Assembly: GCF_900129315.1 (NCBI RefSeq)
Contig: NZ_FQUS01000022.1
Location: forward strand, 1-64,000
Direction of reading: 5' to 3'
Length of the DNA: 64,000 nt
Source of the DNA: Fodinibius roseus
GTDB lineage: Bacteria > Bacteroidota > Rhodothermia > Balneolales > Balneolaceae
The notes below the pieces were generated by a model. The model did not search any database, was not told the origin of the DNA, and worked only from the letters and a program-made list of their open reading frames with translations. This document shows, one piece after another, positions 53,418 to 61,908 of this stretch (positions are counted from its first letter, which is position 1; the number at the start of each line of letters is the position of its first letter). A program made the position numbers and the translations under genes.

Positions 53418-55163
53418 TTACTCGTCGCCTTCAACCATTTCATTTAATGCGGCTCCTGAAGGAACCATCGGATAACAATTTTCGTGTTCTTCCACCTTGA
53501 AGTCCATGACCACGGGACCGTCATTGATCGCCATCGCCTGTTCCAGGACTTCATCCATTTCTTTGGGATTGGTGGCCCGGAGTCCGACGGCCCCGTAGCT
53601 TTCGGCCAGTTTCACAAAATCGGGATTCCCTTTCTTCAGGATCGAGTGGCTGTAGCGCTTGTTAAAAAACAGCTCCTGCCACTGCCGTACCATCCCCAGG
53701 CATTCGTTATTCATGATCGCAATTTTCAGGGGAACCTCATACTCGACAGCCGTCGCCAGTTCATAGGCCGTCATTTGGAAACCGCCATCGCCCGTGATAC
53801 AGACCACCGTTCGGTCGGGACAGCCGAAAGCCGCTCCCATGGCCGCCGGGAAGCCGTAGCCCATGGTCCCCAGTCCCCCGGAAGAGAGGAACGAGCGCGG
53901 ATAATTGAAGGTATAATGCTGAGCCGCCCACATCTGGTGCTGGCCGACGTCCGTCACAACAATAGCCTCGCCATTGGTATAGTGGGAGATTCGTTCGATC
54001 ATCAGCTGTGGTTTAATCGTCGTTTCCGAATCAGGTACCTTCAGCGGGTGTTCACGCTTCCAGGTGTTGATGGTATCCCACCACTTCTCAGTATCTGGCT
54101 TCGTCGCCTGACGATCAATAGAGGGCAGCACTTTTTTGACATCGCCAACAATGGGAATATCCACCGGCACATTCTTGCCGATGTTGGAAGGGTCAATATC
54201 GATGTGGATTTTCTTCGAATGGGGAGAAAATCCATCCAGCCGTCCCGTAACCCGGTCATCGAACCGGGCCCCGACGGCCAGTAATACATCACATTCGGTC
54301 ATCGCCATATTCGCATAATAGGTGCCATGCATGCCCAGCATGCCTACCGACTGCGGCTTGCTTTCCGGAAAGCCACCCAGCCCCATTAATGTAGTGGTAA
54401 CGGGGATGTTCAACCGCTCGGCCATTGCCGTAAGTTCTTCCCAGGCTTCTCCCAGTACCGCACCTCCTCCGGCATAGATCAGCGGTTTTTTGGCTTCGCT
54501 GAGCAATTGTGCCGCTTTGGAAATTTGTGTTGCGTGACCCTCTTCCGTCGGCTTATAGCTGGGGATAGAAATCTTTTTCAGTCCGCTGTAGCGGCACTCG
54601 GTATTCAGCATATCCTTGGGAAGATCCACCAGCACCGGACCCGGACGCCCGCTTGTCGCTACATGAAAGGCTTCCCGTACCACCTGCTCAAGATTATTGA
54701 CGTCCTTGACCAGGTAGTTGTGCTTGGTAATGGGACGGGTAATACCGACAATATCCGCCTCCTGAAACGCATCATTGCCGATCAGCTCCGTCGGCACCTG
54801 TCCCGTAAACACAACCAGCGGAATGGAATCCATCGCGGCGGTGGCGATACCGGTGACCGTATTGGTGCCGCCCGGGCCGGATGTTACCAGTACCACACCG
54901 GCCTTGCCGGTAGCGCGGGCATAGCCGTCCGCAGCGTGGGCACCGGCCTGCTCATGTCGTATCAGCACATGATTGATATCGTGCTCGTCAAATAGCGCGT
55001 CATAGATAGGGAGTACTGCCCCGCCCGGGTAGCCGAAAATAGTATCTACCTTGATATCTTTAAGGGTTCGGATCAGCAGTTCCGCGCCGTTTAAAACAGC
55101 GGGTTCGGGTGTCTGGGATTTGTTGGTTGCACTGTCGATTGTTTGTGTTTTTGCTTGTGCCAT
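53418..55163 (-). CDS. ilvB: Acetolactate synthase large subunit
   Basis: 581 aa from the ATG at 55163, which has an AGG Shine-Dalgarno four bases upstream; the frame stays open a further nine codons. ThDP enzyme: VDTIFGYPGGAVLPIYDAL, IRHEQAGAHAADGYARATGKAGVVLVTSGPGGTN, LIGNDAFQEADIVGITRPITKHNYLV, and the ThDP motif GDGGFQMTAYELATAVEYEVPLKIAIMNN. Makes acetolactate or acetohydroxybutyrate. Head of the ilvB-N-C-cimA-leuA-C-D-B operon, and probably controlled through the leader structures at 55165-55296. Confidence 0.97.
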   Translation of the reverse strand: MAQAKTQTIDSATNKSQTPEPAVLNGAELLIRTLKDIKVDTIFGYPGGAVLPIYDALFDEHDINHVLIRHEQAGAHAADGYARATGKAGVVLVTSGPGGTNTVTGIATAAMDSIPLVVFTGQVPTELIGNDAFQEADIVGITRPITKHNYLVKDVNNLEQVVREAFHVATSGRPGPVLVDLPKDMLNTECRYSGLKKISIPSYKPTEEGHATQISKAAQLLSEAKKPLIYAGGGAVLGEAWEELTAMAERLNIPVTTTLMGLGGFPESKPQSVGMLGMHGTYYANMAMTECDVLLAVGARFDDRVTGRLDGFSPHSKKIHIDIDPSNIGKNVPVDIPIVGDVKKVLPSIDRQATKPDTEKWWDTINTWKREHPLKVPDSETTIKPQLMIERISHYTNGEAIVVTDVGQHQMWAAQHYTFNYPRSFLSSGGLGTMGYGFPAAMGAAFGCPDRTVVCITGDGGFQMTAYELATAVEYEVPLKIAIMNNECLGMVRQWQELFFNKRYSHSILKKGNPDFVKLAESYGAVGLRATNPKEMDEVLEQAMAINDGPVVMDFKVEEHENCYPMVPSGAALNEMVEGDE

Positions 55164-55164
55164 G

Positions 55165-55296
55165 TGACCTGGTAAATATACTTTTCCCACCAGAGGTCAG
55201 AAGGAAGTAAAATTGTTAGTTGAACTTTTATTCTAACCCCTGGCTGCTATTATTAGCTGATAATTAGAATTAGGTTAATAATGCCAGAAGTTAGAA
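55165..55296 (-). promoter_or_regulatory. Four-segment alternative RNA structure controlling the ilvB ribosome-binding site
   Basis: On the minus strand, in order. Segment 1 TTCTAACTTCTGGC (55296-55283, inside the leader ORF); segment 2 GCCAGGGGTTAGAA (55244-55231); segment 3 CTGACCTCTGG (55200-55190); segment 4 ACCAGGTCA (55173-55165), containing the ilvB Shine-Dalgarno AGG. Pairing 1:2 is 14 bp (two G-U). Pairing 2:3 is 11 bp (two G-U). Pairing 3:4 is TGACCT/AGGTCA plus GGT/ACC across a 2-nt bulge. Each helix excludes its neighbour, as in translational attenuators. Confidence 0.82.
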
Positions 55297-55486
55297 CAGG
55301 TAGAATAAGTAGAATACTAATTACACCTATTTCAGGAGAGATAGAAACAGCTGCCGATATGAATAAAGCAATAACGAATATCAACGAGATATAGTCCTGC
55401 GAGGACAATCCGAATAAAGGTTCGGAAGGTGCTGCAGTTGCGGATGTATGTGATACTTGTGTATTCAACGGTTGCTGTCTTTTCAA
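55253..55486 (-). CDS. Ile/Leu/Val-rich leader peptide of the ilv-leu operon
   Basis: Up to 77 residues, TAA at 55255-55253. The start is unsure: no ATG lies in the frame; TTG at 55486, 55468 or 55408 is possible. Of the last 22 residues (ISILLILPVLTSG, then IINLILIIS) 15 are Ile, Leu or Val, and five of the Leu codons are CTA. The stop is 89 bases upstream of ilvB, and codons 64-68 overlap RNA segment 1 of the attenuator. The alternative is a small membrane protein with two hydrophobic segments. Confidence 0.7.
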   Translation of the reverse strand: MKRQQPLNTQVSHTSATAAPSEPLFGLSSQDYISLIFVIALFISAAVSISPEIGVISILLILPVLTSGIINLILIIS

Positions 55487-55498
55487 TTAAGAATAGGC

Positions 55499-55527
55499 AT
55501 GATAGAAAAAGGAGCATTCGTTGTCAA
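55499..55527 (-). promoter_or_regulatory. Promoter of the ilv-leu operon
   Basis: On the minus strand TTGACA (55527-55522), 17-bp spacer, TATCAT (55504-55499); predicted start near 55492. This puts the leader ORF start within a few bases of the transcript 5' end. Confidence 0.65.
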
Positions 55528-55651
55528 ATAAAAAAGCAACTTTTTTTATTTTTTTTTCTCTTGTTTAGTTCGTGGATTCTTTTAGTTTTTAAACGTTATT
55601 TGAAATGATTAGCCTCGATTTCGAAACCTTGATATGTTTAGTGAGGTGCGA

Positions 55652-55675
55652 TAAAAAAAGGGATACTAATCCCTT
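55652..55675 (-). terminator. Terminator-like hairpin in the ilvB-ilvD intergenic region
   Basis: AAGGGAT (55658-55664) / ATCCCTT (55669-55675) with a 4-nt loop. On the minus strand it is followed by seven T. No gene would be terminated here, since ilvD runs the other way, so it may shield the divergent promoters or end an antisense transcript. Confidence 0.5.
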
Positions 55676-55784
55676 AGTTACGGTTGCAAGTTCATTGCAC
55701 CCAAAAAAGGCGCCCTCTTATGAAGTCCGGGTTGGATGGTCTAATCTCAGAAACAGTTTTTAAACAGATAAATAAATAAATTTT

Positions 55785-57464
55785 ATGGGCCGGAAACTTA
55801 ATAAATACAGTTCTCAACTTACACAACAGCAGTCTCAGGTGGGCTCCCGCGCCATGCTTTACGGAGCGGGATTGACGGATGAGGATATGGATAAAGCCCA
55901 GGTGGGCATAGCCAGTACCGGGTGGGAGGGGAATCCCTGCAATATGCATCTCAATGACCTGGCCGGGCATGTCCGCGAGAGCACCTGGAATGCGGGACTG
56001 GTGGGGCTGATATTTCACAGCATCGGGGTGAGTGACGGTATTTCCATGGGGACGGAGGGCATGAAATACTCGCTGCAGTCGCGCGAGATTATCGCCGACT
56101 CCATTGAGACGGTGATGCGGGCCCAGTGGTATGATGCGAATATCTCGATTGTGGGGTGCGACAAGAATATGCCGGGCTCGGTGATCGCCATGGCCCGCCT
56201 GAACCGTCCTTCGATTATGGTGTACGGGGGGACCATCAGGCCGGGTAAGCTCAATGGAGAGGACCTCAATCTCGTTTCAGCCTTTGAATCCTATGGGGAA
56301 TATCTTTCCGATAATATTGATGAGGATGAGCTGAATGACGTCATTCGGCATGCCTGTCCCGGCGCCGGGGCCTGCGGCGGTATGTATACCGCCAATACCA
56401 TGGCCTCGGCTATTGAGACGATGGGCATGAGCCTCCCGTTCAGTTCTTCAATCCCGGCTACGCACAACCAAAAAATAGAAGAATGCCAAAAGGCGGGAGA
56501 GGCTATCCTGCACCTGCTGGAAAAAGATATCAAGCCGCGGGATATCATCACGCGCAGAGCCCTGGAAAATGCGGTCACCATTACGGTGGCACTCGGGGGG
56601 TCGACGAACGCGGTGATGCACCTGCTGGCGATCGCACGGTCGGCCGGGGTCCCTTTCAGTATTGATGACTTCCAGGAGATCAGCAACCGGACGCCCTTTC
56701 TGGCTGATCTCAAACCCAGCGGCAAATATATGATGGAAGACCTTTACAATGTGGGGGGGGTTCCGGCGGTGCAAAAGTTATTGTTGAAAGAAGGATTTCT
56801 GCAGGGAGATTGCCTTACGGTTACCGGCAAAACCCTCGAAGAGAATGTGGCCGATGTCCCCGGTTTATTTGAAGAGCAAAACATCATTGCCCCGGTAGAG
56901 AATCCGATAAAGGAGACGGGACACCTGCAGGTCCTGTACGGCAACTTGGCCCCGGAGGGCGCGGTGGCAAAGATTACGGGCAAAGAGGGGACCAAGTTTA
57001 CCGGGACGGCCCGGGTCTATAATTCGGAAGAGGAGAGCCTGAAAGCTATTCAGGATGGGAAAGTACAGAAAGGGGATGTCGTTGTTATCCGGTATGAAGG
57101 GCCCAAAGGGGGGCCCGGAATGCGCGAGATGCTCTCTATTACGGCGGCTATTATGGGAGCGGGACTCGGTAAAGAGGTGGCGCTTATTACCGATGGACGC
57201 TTTTCGGGCGGCAGCCATGGTTTTGTTATCGGTCATGTGACGCCGGAGGCGCAGGTAGGGGGACCGATCGGGTTGATCGAAGACGGGGACACTATCACTA
57301 TTGACGCCGATGAGCGCATCATAAAGGTAGAACTTTCCGATGAGGAGCTGGAAAAGCGCCGCGAACACTGGGAGGCCCCGCCTTTGCAGGTTACCAGCGG
57401 CGCGCTCTACAAGTATGCCCGGTTGGTCTCTTCCGCCTCCGAGGGATGCGTTACGGATCAGTAA
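55785..57464 (+). CDS. ilvD: Dihydroxy-acid dehydratase
   Basis: 559 aa. IlvD/Edd family; dehydrates dihydroxy acids to 2-oxo acids for valine and isoleucine. [13 protein letters not shown] contains a cluster-ligand Cys; [31 protein letters not shown] and [21 protein letters not shown] supply the others; [12 protein letters not shown] and [23 protein letters not shown] with the catalytic Ser region complete the picture. Divergent from the ilvB operon. Confidence 0.97.
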   Translation: MGRKLNKYSSQLTQQQSQVGSRAMLYGAGLTDEDMDKAQVGIASTGWEGNPCNMHLNDLAGHVRESTWNAGLVGLIFHSIGVSDGISMGTEGMKYSLQSREIIADSIETVMRAQWYDANISIVGCDKNMPGSVIAMARLNRPSIMVYGGTIRPGKLNGEDLNLVSAFESYGEYLSDNIDEDELNDVIRHACPGAGACGGMYTANTMASAIETMGMSLPFSSSIPATHNQKIEECQKAGEAILHLLEKDIKPRDIITRRALENAVTITVALGGSTNAVMHLLAIARSAGVPFSIDDFQEISNRTPFLADLKPSGKYMMEDLYNVGGVPAVQKLLLKEGFLQGDCLTVTGKTLEENVADVPGLFEEQNIIAPVENPIKETGHLQVLYGNLAPEGAVAKITGKEGTKFTGTARVYNSEEESLKAIQDGKVQKGDVVVIRYEGPKGGPGMREMLSITAAIMGAGLGKEVALITDGRFSGGSHGFVIGHVTPEAQVGGPIGLIEDGDTITIDADERIIKVELSDEELEKRREHWEAPPLQVTSGALYKYARLVSSASEGCVTDQ

Positions 57465-57563
57465 TCATCGCGGCAGTGAAACATGCTTTCTTTAAGCGTC
57501 CGTTGAAAACGCTGCAAAAAAGTAGGATAACGGGCGGGGGCATGATGCTGCCTGTTTAGCTAA

Positions 57564-57591
57564 GTGTTAACGGATACTTCATCGTTAACAC
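57564..57591. repeat. Inverted repeat between convergent ilvD and metZ
   Basis: GTGTTAACG (57564-57572) / CGTTAACAC (57583-57591), perfect 9-bp dyad with a 10-nt loop, no T run on either side. Could act as a weak bidirectional terminator or a protein-binding site; no further support. Confidence 0.4.
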
Positions 57592-57610
57592 ACAGGTTAA
57601 GTAGCTGATC

Positions 57611-58777
57611 TTATCTGAGGGCCTGTCCAATATCTTCCTGTATATCCTCTATAGATTCGAGTCCCACCGCAATGCGCACCATGCCGGGCGTAATATTTAC
57701 GGCTGCCCGTTCTTCATCGGTTAGTTTGGAATGGGTGGTCGAAGCCGGGTGGGTGGCAATGGTGCGGGTATCGCCCAGGTTGGCCGACAGCGAAAGGGTA
57801 TTCAGCTTATCCAGAAACTGCTTGGCGGCCTCATACCCCCCACTGATGTTAAACGACACGACACCGCCTCCTTTTTTCATCTGCTTTTGAGCCAACTCGT
57901 ATTGGGGATGGCTCGGGAGGAAGGGGTACTTGACCCATTCCACCTTCGGCTGTTCTTCCAGGAATGCTGCCAGCGCCAGGGCGTTTTCACAGTGCCGCTC
58001 CATGCGGACGGGCAGGGTCTCCAGGCTTTTGGAGAACATCCAGGCATTAAAAGGGGAGAGGGCCGGACCGGAATGGCGGGTAAAAAAGCTGATTTCATCA
58101 ATATAGCGCTCCTTGCCGACGACTACGCCCCCGATGCCGCGTCCCTGTCCATCGATAAACTTGGTCGCTGAATGCAGGCTGATATCGGCGCCGTAGGCCA
58201 TCGGTTTTTGCAAGCAGGGGGTGGCAAAGCAGTTATCGACAATCATAATCAGTCCGTGAGCCTCAGCCAGCTGTCCCGCCCATTCCAGGTCGATGAGATC
58301 CAGTCCCGGGTTGGAGGGCGTTTCCAGAAAGAGCACCCGGGTATTATCATTAATGAGCGATTCCCACTCTTCCGGGGTATCGATATTCCCATAGGAGTAA
58401 TCAATGCCCCACTTGGGCAGAATACCGTTGAGAATCTGATGGGATGAGCCAAACAGCGAACGGCATGCCAGCACGTGATCGCCCTGTTCCAGCAGGCCGG
58501 CGAGGCTGGAAAATATAGCCGACATGCCCGAAGCGGTGGCTACCCCGGCTGGGGCCTCTTCCAGCTGACACATTTTTTGGACAAACTCATCGACATTCGG
58601 GTTGGAATACCGGCTGTAGACGTTGCCTTCCATTTCATTAGCAAAAAGCGCGCGGGCATGGTCGGCCGAGTCAAAAACGAAGCTTGACGTCATAAACAGC
58701 GGAGTCGAGTGTTCCCGCTGATCCGTGTGGCGGGTTTGGGTTCGTATGGCGTCTGTTTCTGGGTTTCGTTTACTCAT
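57611..58777 (-). CDS. metZ: O-succinylhomoserine/O-acetylhomoserine sulfhydrylase (Cys/Met-metabolism PLP enzyme)
   Basis: 388 aa. PLP gamma-family fold: YSRYSNPNVDEFVQKM, ATASGMSAIFSSLAGLL, ETPSNPGLDLIDL, VDNCFATPCLQKPMAYGADISLHSATKFIDGQGR with the PLP lysine, and NLGDTRTIATHPASTTHSKL. The opening (RTQTRHTDQREHSTPLFMTSSFVF) most resembles MetZ, which adds sulfide to O-succinylhomoserine to make homocysteine. A cystathionine gamma-synthase or lyase role is less likely. Five bases after osmC. Confidence 0.9.
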   Translation of the reverse strand: MSKRNPETDAIRTQTRHTDQREHSTPLFMTSSFVFDSADHARALFANEMEGNVYSRYSNPNVDEFVQKMCQLEEAPAGVATASGMSAIFSSLAGLLEQGDHVLACRSLFGSSHQILNGILPKWGIDYSYGNIDTPEEWESLINDNTRVLFLETPSNPGLDLIDLEWAGQLAEAHGLIMIVDNCFATPCLQKPMAYGADISLHSATKFIDGQGRGIGGVVVGKERYIDEISFFTRHSGPALSPFNAWMFSKSLETLPVRMERHCENALALAAFLEEQPKVEWVKYPFLPSHPQYELAQKQMKKGGGVVSFNISGGYEAAKQFLDKLNTLSLSANLGDTRTIATHPASTTHSKLTDEERAAVNITPGMVRIAVGLESIEDIQEDIGQALR

Positions 58778-58782
58778 GGCGG

Positions 58783-59202
58783 TTATTGAGGAGGGTTGAT
58801 TTCGAAGCTGTGGGTGATCTCGGAAGTCTTTTCCAGCGTTTTGGAAACCGAGCAGTATTTGTTCAGCGATAAACTGATGGCGCGTTCCACCTTGCGCTGG
58901 TCAAGGTCGCCGGTAAAGATATAGTGCATGTGGATGGTCTTGAACTCCGAATACGTCCCCGTCTTCTGGCGGTCCCCATCCACGACGACCTCGAGGTCCT
59001 GCAGCTCCTGTTTCTGTTTTTCCAGGATGCCGATGATATCGATGGCACTGCATCCACCTGCCCCGGCCAGCAAGAGCTGCATGGGACTCATTCCCCCCTC
59101 CAGTCCGCCTACCTTTCTGGAGCCATCCATCCGGATACGTCCTCCTTCTTCATTAGCGGCTTCCATGTGGGTTCCTTCGAGCTGGTCGATCGTAATTTTC
59201 AT
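58783..59202 (-). CDS. OsmC-family protein
   Basis: 139 aa. Two conserved redox cysteines, AGAGGCSAIDIIGILEK (residue ~51) and LNKYCSVSKTL (~118), define the OsmC/Ohr family, thiol peroxidases acting on organic or sulfur peroxides. It most resembles the YhfA-type branch. Translated just before metZ with a 5-bp gap, so the two share an operon; a link to sulfide or persulfide handling is possible but inferred. Confidence 0.9.
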   Translation of the reverse strand: MKITIDQLEGTHMEAANEEGGRIRMDGSRKVGGLEGGMSPMQLLLAGAGGCSAIDIIGILEKQKQELQDLEVVVDGDRQKTGTYSEFKTIHMHYIFTGDLDQRKVERAISLSLNKYCSVSKTLEKTSEITHSFEINPPQ

Positions 59203-59315
59203 GAAGAATAACAGGTTTTGTGGTAATTAAAGGAGGCGGGAACTTACATAAATAGGATGAGGGAATAAAGGTTTGGCAGGGATAAAAACAGCGGCCGGAG
59301 CCGGAGCATCAAAAA

Positions 59316-59936
59316 TTATCCCGGCCGGTGCCGTTCCTCCAGTCGTTCCACCACCTGCCCCAGCGATATATCCTTTTCCGCCAGCAGTACCATCAGGTGG
59401 TAAAGCAGATCCGAGACTTCGCCCACAAAGGCGTCCCGATTATCGTTTTTGGCCTCAATAATGGCTTCCACCGCTTCTTCACCGACTTTTTGTGCAATCA
59501 TATCCACCCCTTCTTCGAAGAGATGCGTAGTATAAGAATCCTCCGGTCGTTCGCTCTTGCGGCCGGCGATCAGCTGCTCCAGTCGGTTTAGAAAATACAG
59601 ATTTTGCTTCGGTTTAAAATCTTTTCGGAAAAAACAGGACCGGTTGCCCGTATGGCAGGTCGGTCCCTGTGGATGTGCAAGAACAAGCAGCGTATCGTGG
59701 TCACAATCCCGCTGCAGGTCTACCAGCTCCAGGTAGTTGCCCGACGTTTCGCCTTTGGTCCACAGCCGCTCTTTTGTGCGGCTGTAAAACGTCACCCGCT
59801 CTTTTTCGAGAGTGGTTTTGAGCGCTTCTTCATTCATATAGCCAAGCATTAATACCTGGAAATTATCCGCATCCTGAATTACAGCGGGAATAAGTCCCCC
59901 GCCTTTTTCGAAGTCTAAGGTGTCGATGTCAATCAT
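59316..59936 (-). CDS. hisIE: Bifunctional phosphoribosyl-AMP cyclohydrolase / phosphoribosyl-ATP pyrophosphatase
   Basis: 206 aa. HisI domain (residues ~1-110): VLMLGYMNEEAL, FYSRTKERLWTKGETSG, DCDHDTLLVLAHPQGPTCHTGNRSCF with the metal-binding DxDxD-like and Cys residues. HisE domain (~115-200): SYTTHLFEEGVDMIAQKVGEEAVEAIIEAK and DLLYHLMVLLAEKDI. Catalyses steps 2 and 3 of histidine synthesis. Follows hisF on the same strand, 137 bp apart; the other his genes are not in the window. Confidence 0.96.
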   Translation of the reverse strand: MIDIDTLDFEKGGGLIPAVIQDADNFQVLMLGYMNEEALKTTLEKERVTFYSRTKERLWTKGETSGNYLELVDLQRDCDHDTLLVLAHPQGPTCHTGNRSCFFRKDFKPKQNLYFLNRLEQLIAGRKSERPEDSYTTHLFEEGVDMIAQKVGEEAVEAIIEAKNDNRDAFVGEVSDLLYHLMVLLAEKDISLGQVVERLEERHRPG

Positions 59937-60073
59937 GGTATGTCAGTTGCGTGAAGCGTAGTTCGTATTCTGTCTTTTATTTTGCTTATGATCTGTTGGA
60001 GTAGGCCGAACCTCCGCAATACGCAGTGCGACCTATCCCTCCGTGTTATGGACCGGAAACGGGCCCGTACCAA

Positions 60074-60838
60074 TTATGTTTCTATGTTACGTACCGGGAT
60101 GTTTGATTTCCCCAGTTCTTTCTTGAGATCAGCTATCTCAATTTCTCCAAAGTGAAAAATGCTGGCCGCCAGGACGGCATCCGCCTTTCCGGTTTTGACC
60201 GCATCAATGCAGTGTCGTATGGTTCCCGCCCCTCCGCTGGCAATCACCGGGATCGAAACCCGGTCGTTTACCGCGGAAAGCAGTTCGAGGTCGAAGCCGG
60301 ACTTGGTGCCGTCGCGGTCCATGCTGGTCAGCAGGATTTCTCCAGCACCCCGCCGTTCGGCTTCGGTAATCCACTGCAGGGCATCCTTGCCGGTGTTTTT
60401 TGAACCGCCCGAAATGTAGACCGTCCACTGAGACCCGGTTCGTTTGGCATCCACGGCCGCTACGATGCACTGCGATCCGAATTGCCGGGACGCTCTGTCA
60501 ATCAGGCCGGGATTTCGGACGATCGCACTGTTGAGGGATACTTTGTCCGCACCGGCATGCAGGATATCCGCAATTTCATCCACGCTGCCGATACCACCAC
60601 CCACGGTAAACGGGATATCAATCCGCCGTGCAATTTGTGTGACCAGCTTAACCAGGGTCTTTCGCTTTTCCCTGGTTGCGGTTATGTCCAGAAAGACCAG
60701 CTCGTCGGCCCCCTCCTCCGAGTAGCGCTGTGCCAACTCCACCGGATCACCGGCGTCGCGCAGTCCTTCAAAATTTATTCCCTTAACGGTCCGACCATCT
60801 TTAATATCCAAACAGGGGATGATCCGTTTTGTCAGCAT
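60074..60838 (-). CDS. hisF: Imidazole glycerol phosphate synthase, cyclase subunit
   Basis: 254 aa (beta/alpha)8 barrel. [19 protein letters not shown] holds the first catalytic Asp (Asp11 equivalent); [35 protein letters not shown] (second catalytic Asp, Asp130 equivalent), [24 protein letters not shown] and [10 protein letters not shown] are all conserved. Works with HisH (not in window) to close the imidazole ring. Confidence 0.97.
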   Translation of the reverse strand: MLTKRIIPCLDIKDGRTVKGINFEGLRDAGDPVELAQRYSEEGADELVFLDITATREKRKTLVKLVTQIARRIDIPFTVGGGIGSVDEIADILHAGADKVSLNSAIVRNPGLIDRASRQFGSQCIVAAVDAKRTGSQWTVYISGGSKNTGKDALQWITEAERRGAGEILLTSMDRDGTKSGFDLELLSAVNDRVSIPVIASGGAGTIRHCIDAVKTGKADAVLAASIFHFGEIEIADLKKELGKSNIPVRNIET

Positions 60839-60944
60839 ACCTGTGTTTAGGTGATTAGTTTCGTTTTACAATTTTTTCTATATAGCTTAATGAAGCTGAA
60901 TTTAAGGCATTGTAAGCAGGGAATCACAATTTATTTCAGGTCAT

Positions 60945-61463
60945 ATGCGTCTATTAGCAAATATGTTTCTATTTATTTTTGAACTGTGTTTCAAGCTGGC
61001 GGCTTCCCTCGCAGCCATTATTGCTATGGCAGCACAGGGCGGGGTTATTTCGAAGGTGGCAGCCGGCTTTTATTCACTCCCCGAAGCGGTACGGGAGATT
61101 ATCTGGTGGGTTAGAAATATTCCTGAAATAGGAAAAATAGTAAATGATTACAATACATTGACGGCTGCAAATTTCAATCAAAAATACGGGTCCGGAGCCG
61201 TCAATTATGTCATGGACTATCTTAATGAGGCCGTTGACTACCTTCAGCAGGTATATTTGAATATTTCGGGTCAGCCGGTGGGCACGGTGTCGGCTGCGGT
61301 CGTTGTTTTTTTAATTTTTTACCTCGTAGCACGCATTGCTCGTTTTGTGCGGCAGGAGGGACAAGGTTCATTTGTCACTCGTTTCGAACGCCGTGCCGGT
61401 GATCGCGTGTTTAAGAAAAAGGAGAATTCACCGGAACATTATGACAGTACGAAGTGGACATAA
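60945..61463 (+). CDS. Small membrane protein of unknown function
   Basis: 172 aa. One hydrophobic segment near the N-terminus (LLANMFLFIFELCFKLAASLAAIIAM) and one at ~residues 118-138 (VGTVSAAVVVFLIFYLVARIARF), separated by a ~80-residue soluble stretch rich in aromatic and Asn residues (YNTLTAANFNQKYGSGAVNYVMDYLNEAVDYLQQVY). The C-terminal end is basic (RFVRQEGQG...RRAGDRVFKKK), suggesting a cytoplasmic tail. I do not recognise the family. Divergent from hisF, followed by non-coding sequence. Confidence 0.7.
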   Translation: MRLLANMFLFIFELCFKLAASLAAIIAMAAQGGVISKVAAGFYSLPEAVREIIWWVRNIPEIGKIVNDYNTLTAANFNQKYGSGAVNYVMDYLNEAVDYLQQVYLNISGQPVGTVSAAVVVFLIFYLVARIARFVRQEGQGSFVTRFERRAGDRVFKKKENSPEHYDSTKWT

Positions 61464-61678
61464 ATGTTTTTTTTTGAGGACGATTTTTTTAGGAAAATCA
61501 TTGCAAAACCTCGCATCTCTCTTTCCGGCCGCCGTTCGTGCTCCATGAGCATGGCCAGGGGGGCGCTCAATAATTAATTTAAACCATTTCTAAATTTAGG
61601 GTAATACTGTTATATAAAGAAATTAAATGGTAAACTACATTCAGGTAAATATTAATAAACGAGGTAGAGGTGATTGTT

Positions 61679-61777
61679 ATGGCAAAACCAAAAGAGTGTC
61701 CTCGATGCGGTTCTACCGCAGTTGAACCCTGTCATCAGGAACCGAAGGTAGACTGTATCAGGGACGAAAAGAAATAA
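61679..61777 (+). CDS. 32-residue CxxC microprotein
   Basis: ATG at 61679, TAA at 61775-61777, preceded by a good AGAGGTG ribosome-binding site nine bases upstream. Sequence MAKPKECPRCGSTAVEP, then CHQEPKVDC: one CxxC pair and two further cysteines, a possible zinc-binding mini-ribbon. Followed after 25 bp by a strong terminator, so it looks like a genuine monocistronic small gene. Function unknown. Confidence 0.65.
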   Translation: MAKPKECPRCGSTAVEPCHQEPKVDCIRDEKK

Positions 61778-61802
61778 CGATATCTTATATTATTAATGAT
61801 TC

Positions 61803-61837
61803 AAAAGCCGCTCTGACTGATCAGAGCGGCTTTTTTT
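61803..61837 (+). terminator. Rho-independent terminator after the CxxC microprotein
   Basis: Perfect 10-bp stem GCCGCTCTGA (61807-61816) / TCAGAGCGGC (61821-61830), CTGA loop, A run before and seven T after. Confidence 0.93.
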
Positions 61838-61908
61838 ATGGTGTTCTTTGATCTGTATACTTGACCCAAGGTTACTTAACTGAAAATTTTCGAACACTTG
61901 GGAACCTT

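Noticed and set aside
55332-55517. 61-codon ATG-started ORF overlapping the ilv leader in another frame
   Set aside because: Its ATG lies upstream of the predicted transcription start and its end is far from the alternative RNA segments; it is not enriched for codons that would make sense as a sensor.
61499-61545. Possible sixth copy of the dispersed repeat (TTGCAAAACC...TTTCCGGCCG)
   Set aside because: Only short words match and neither the central block nor the other end is present; too weak to call.
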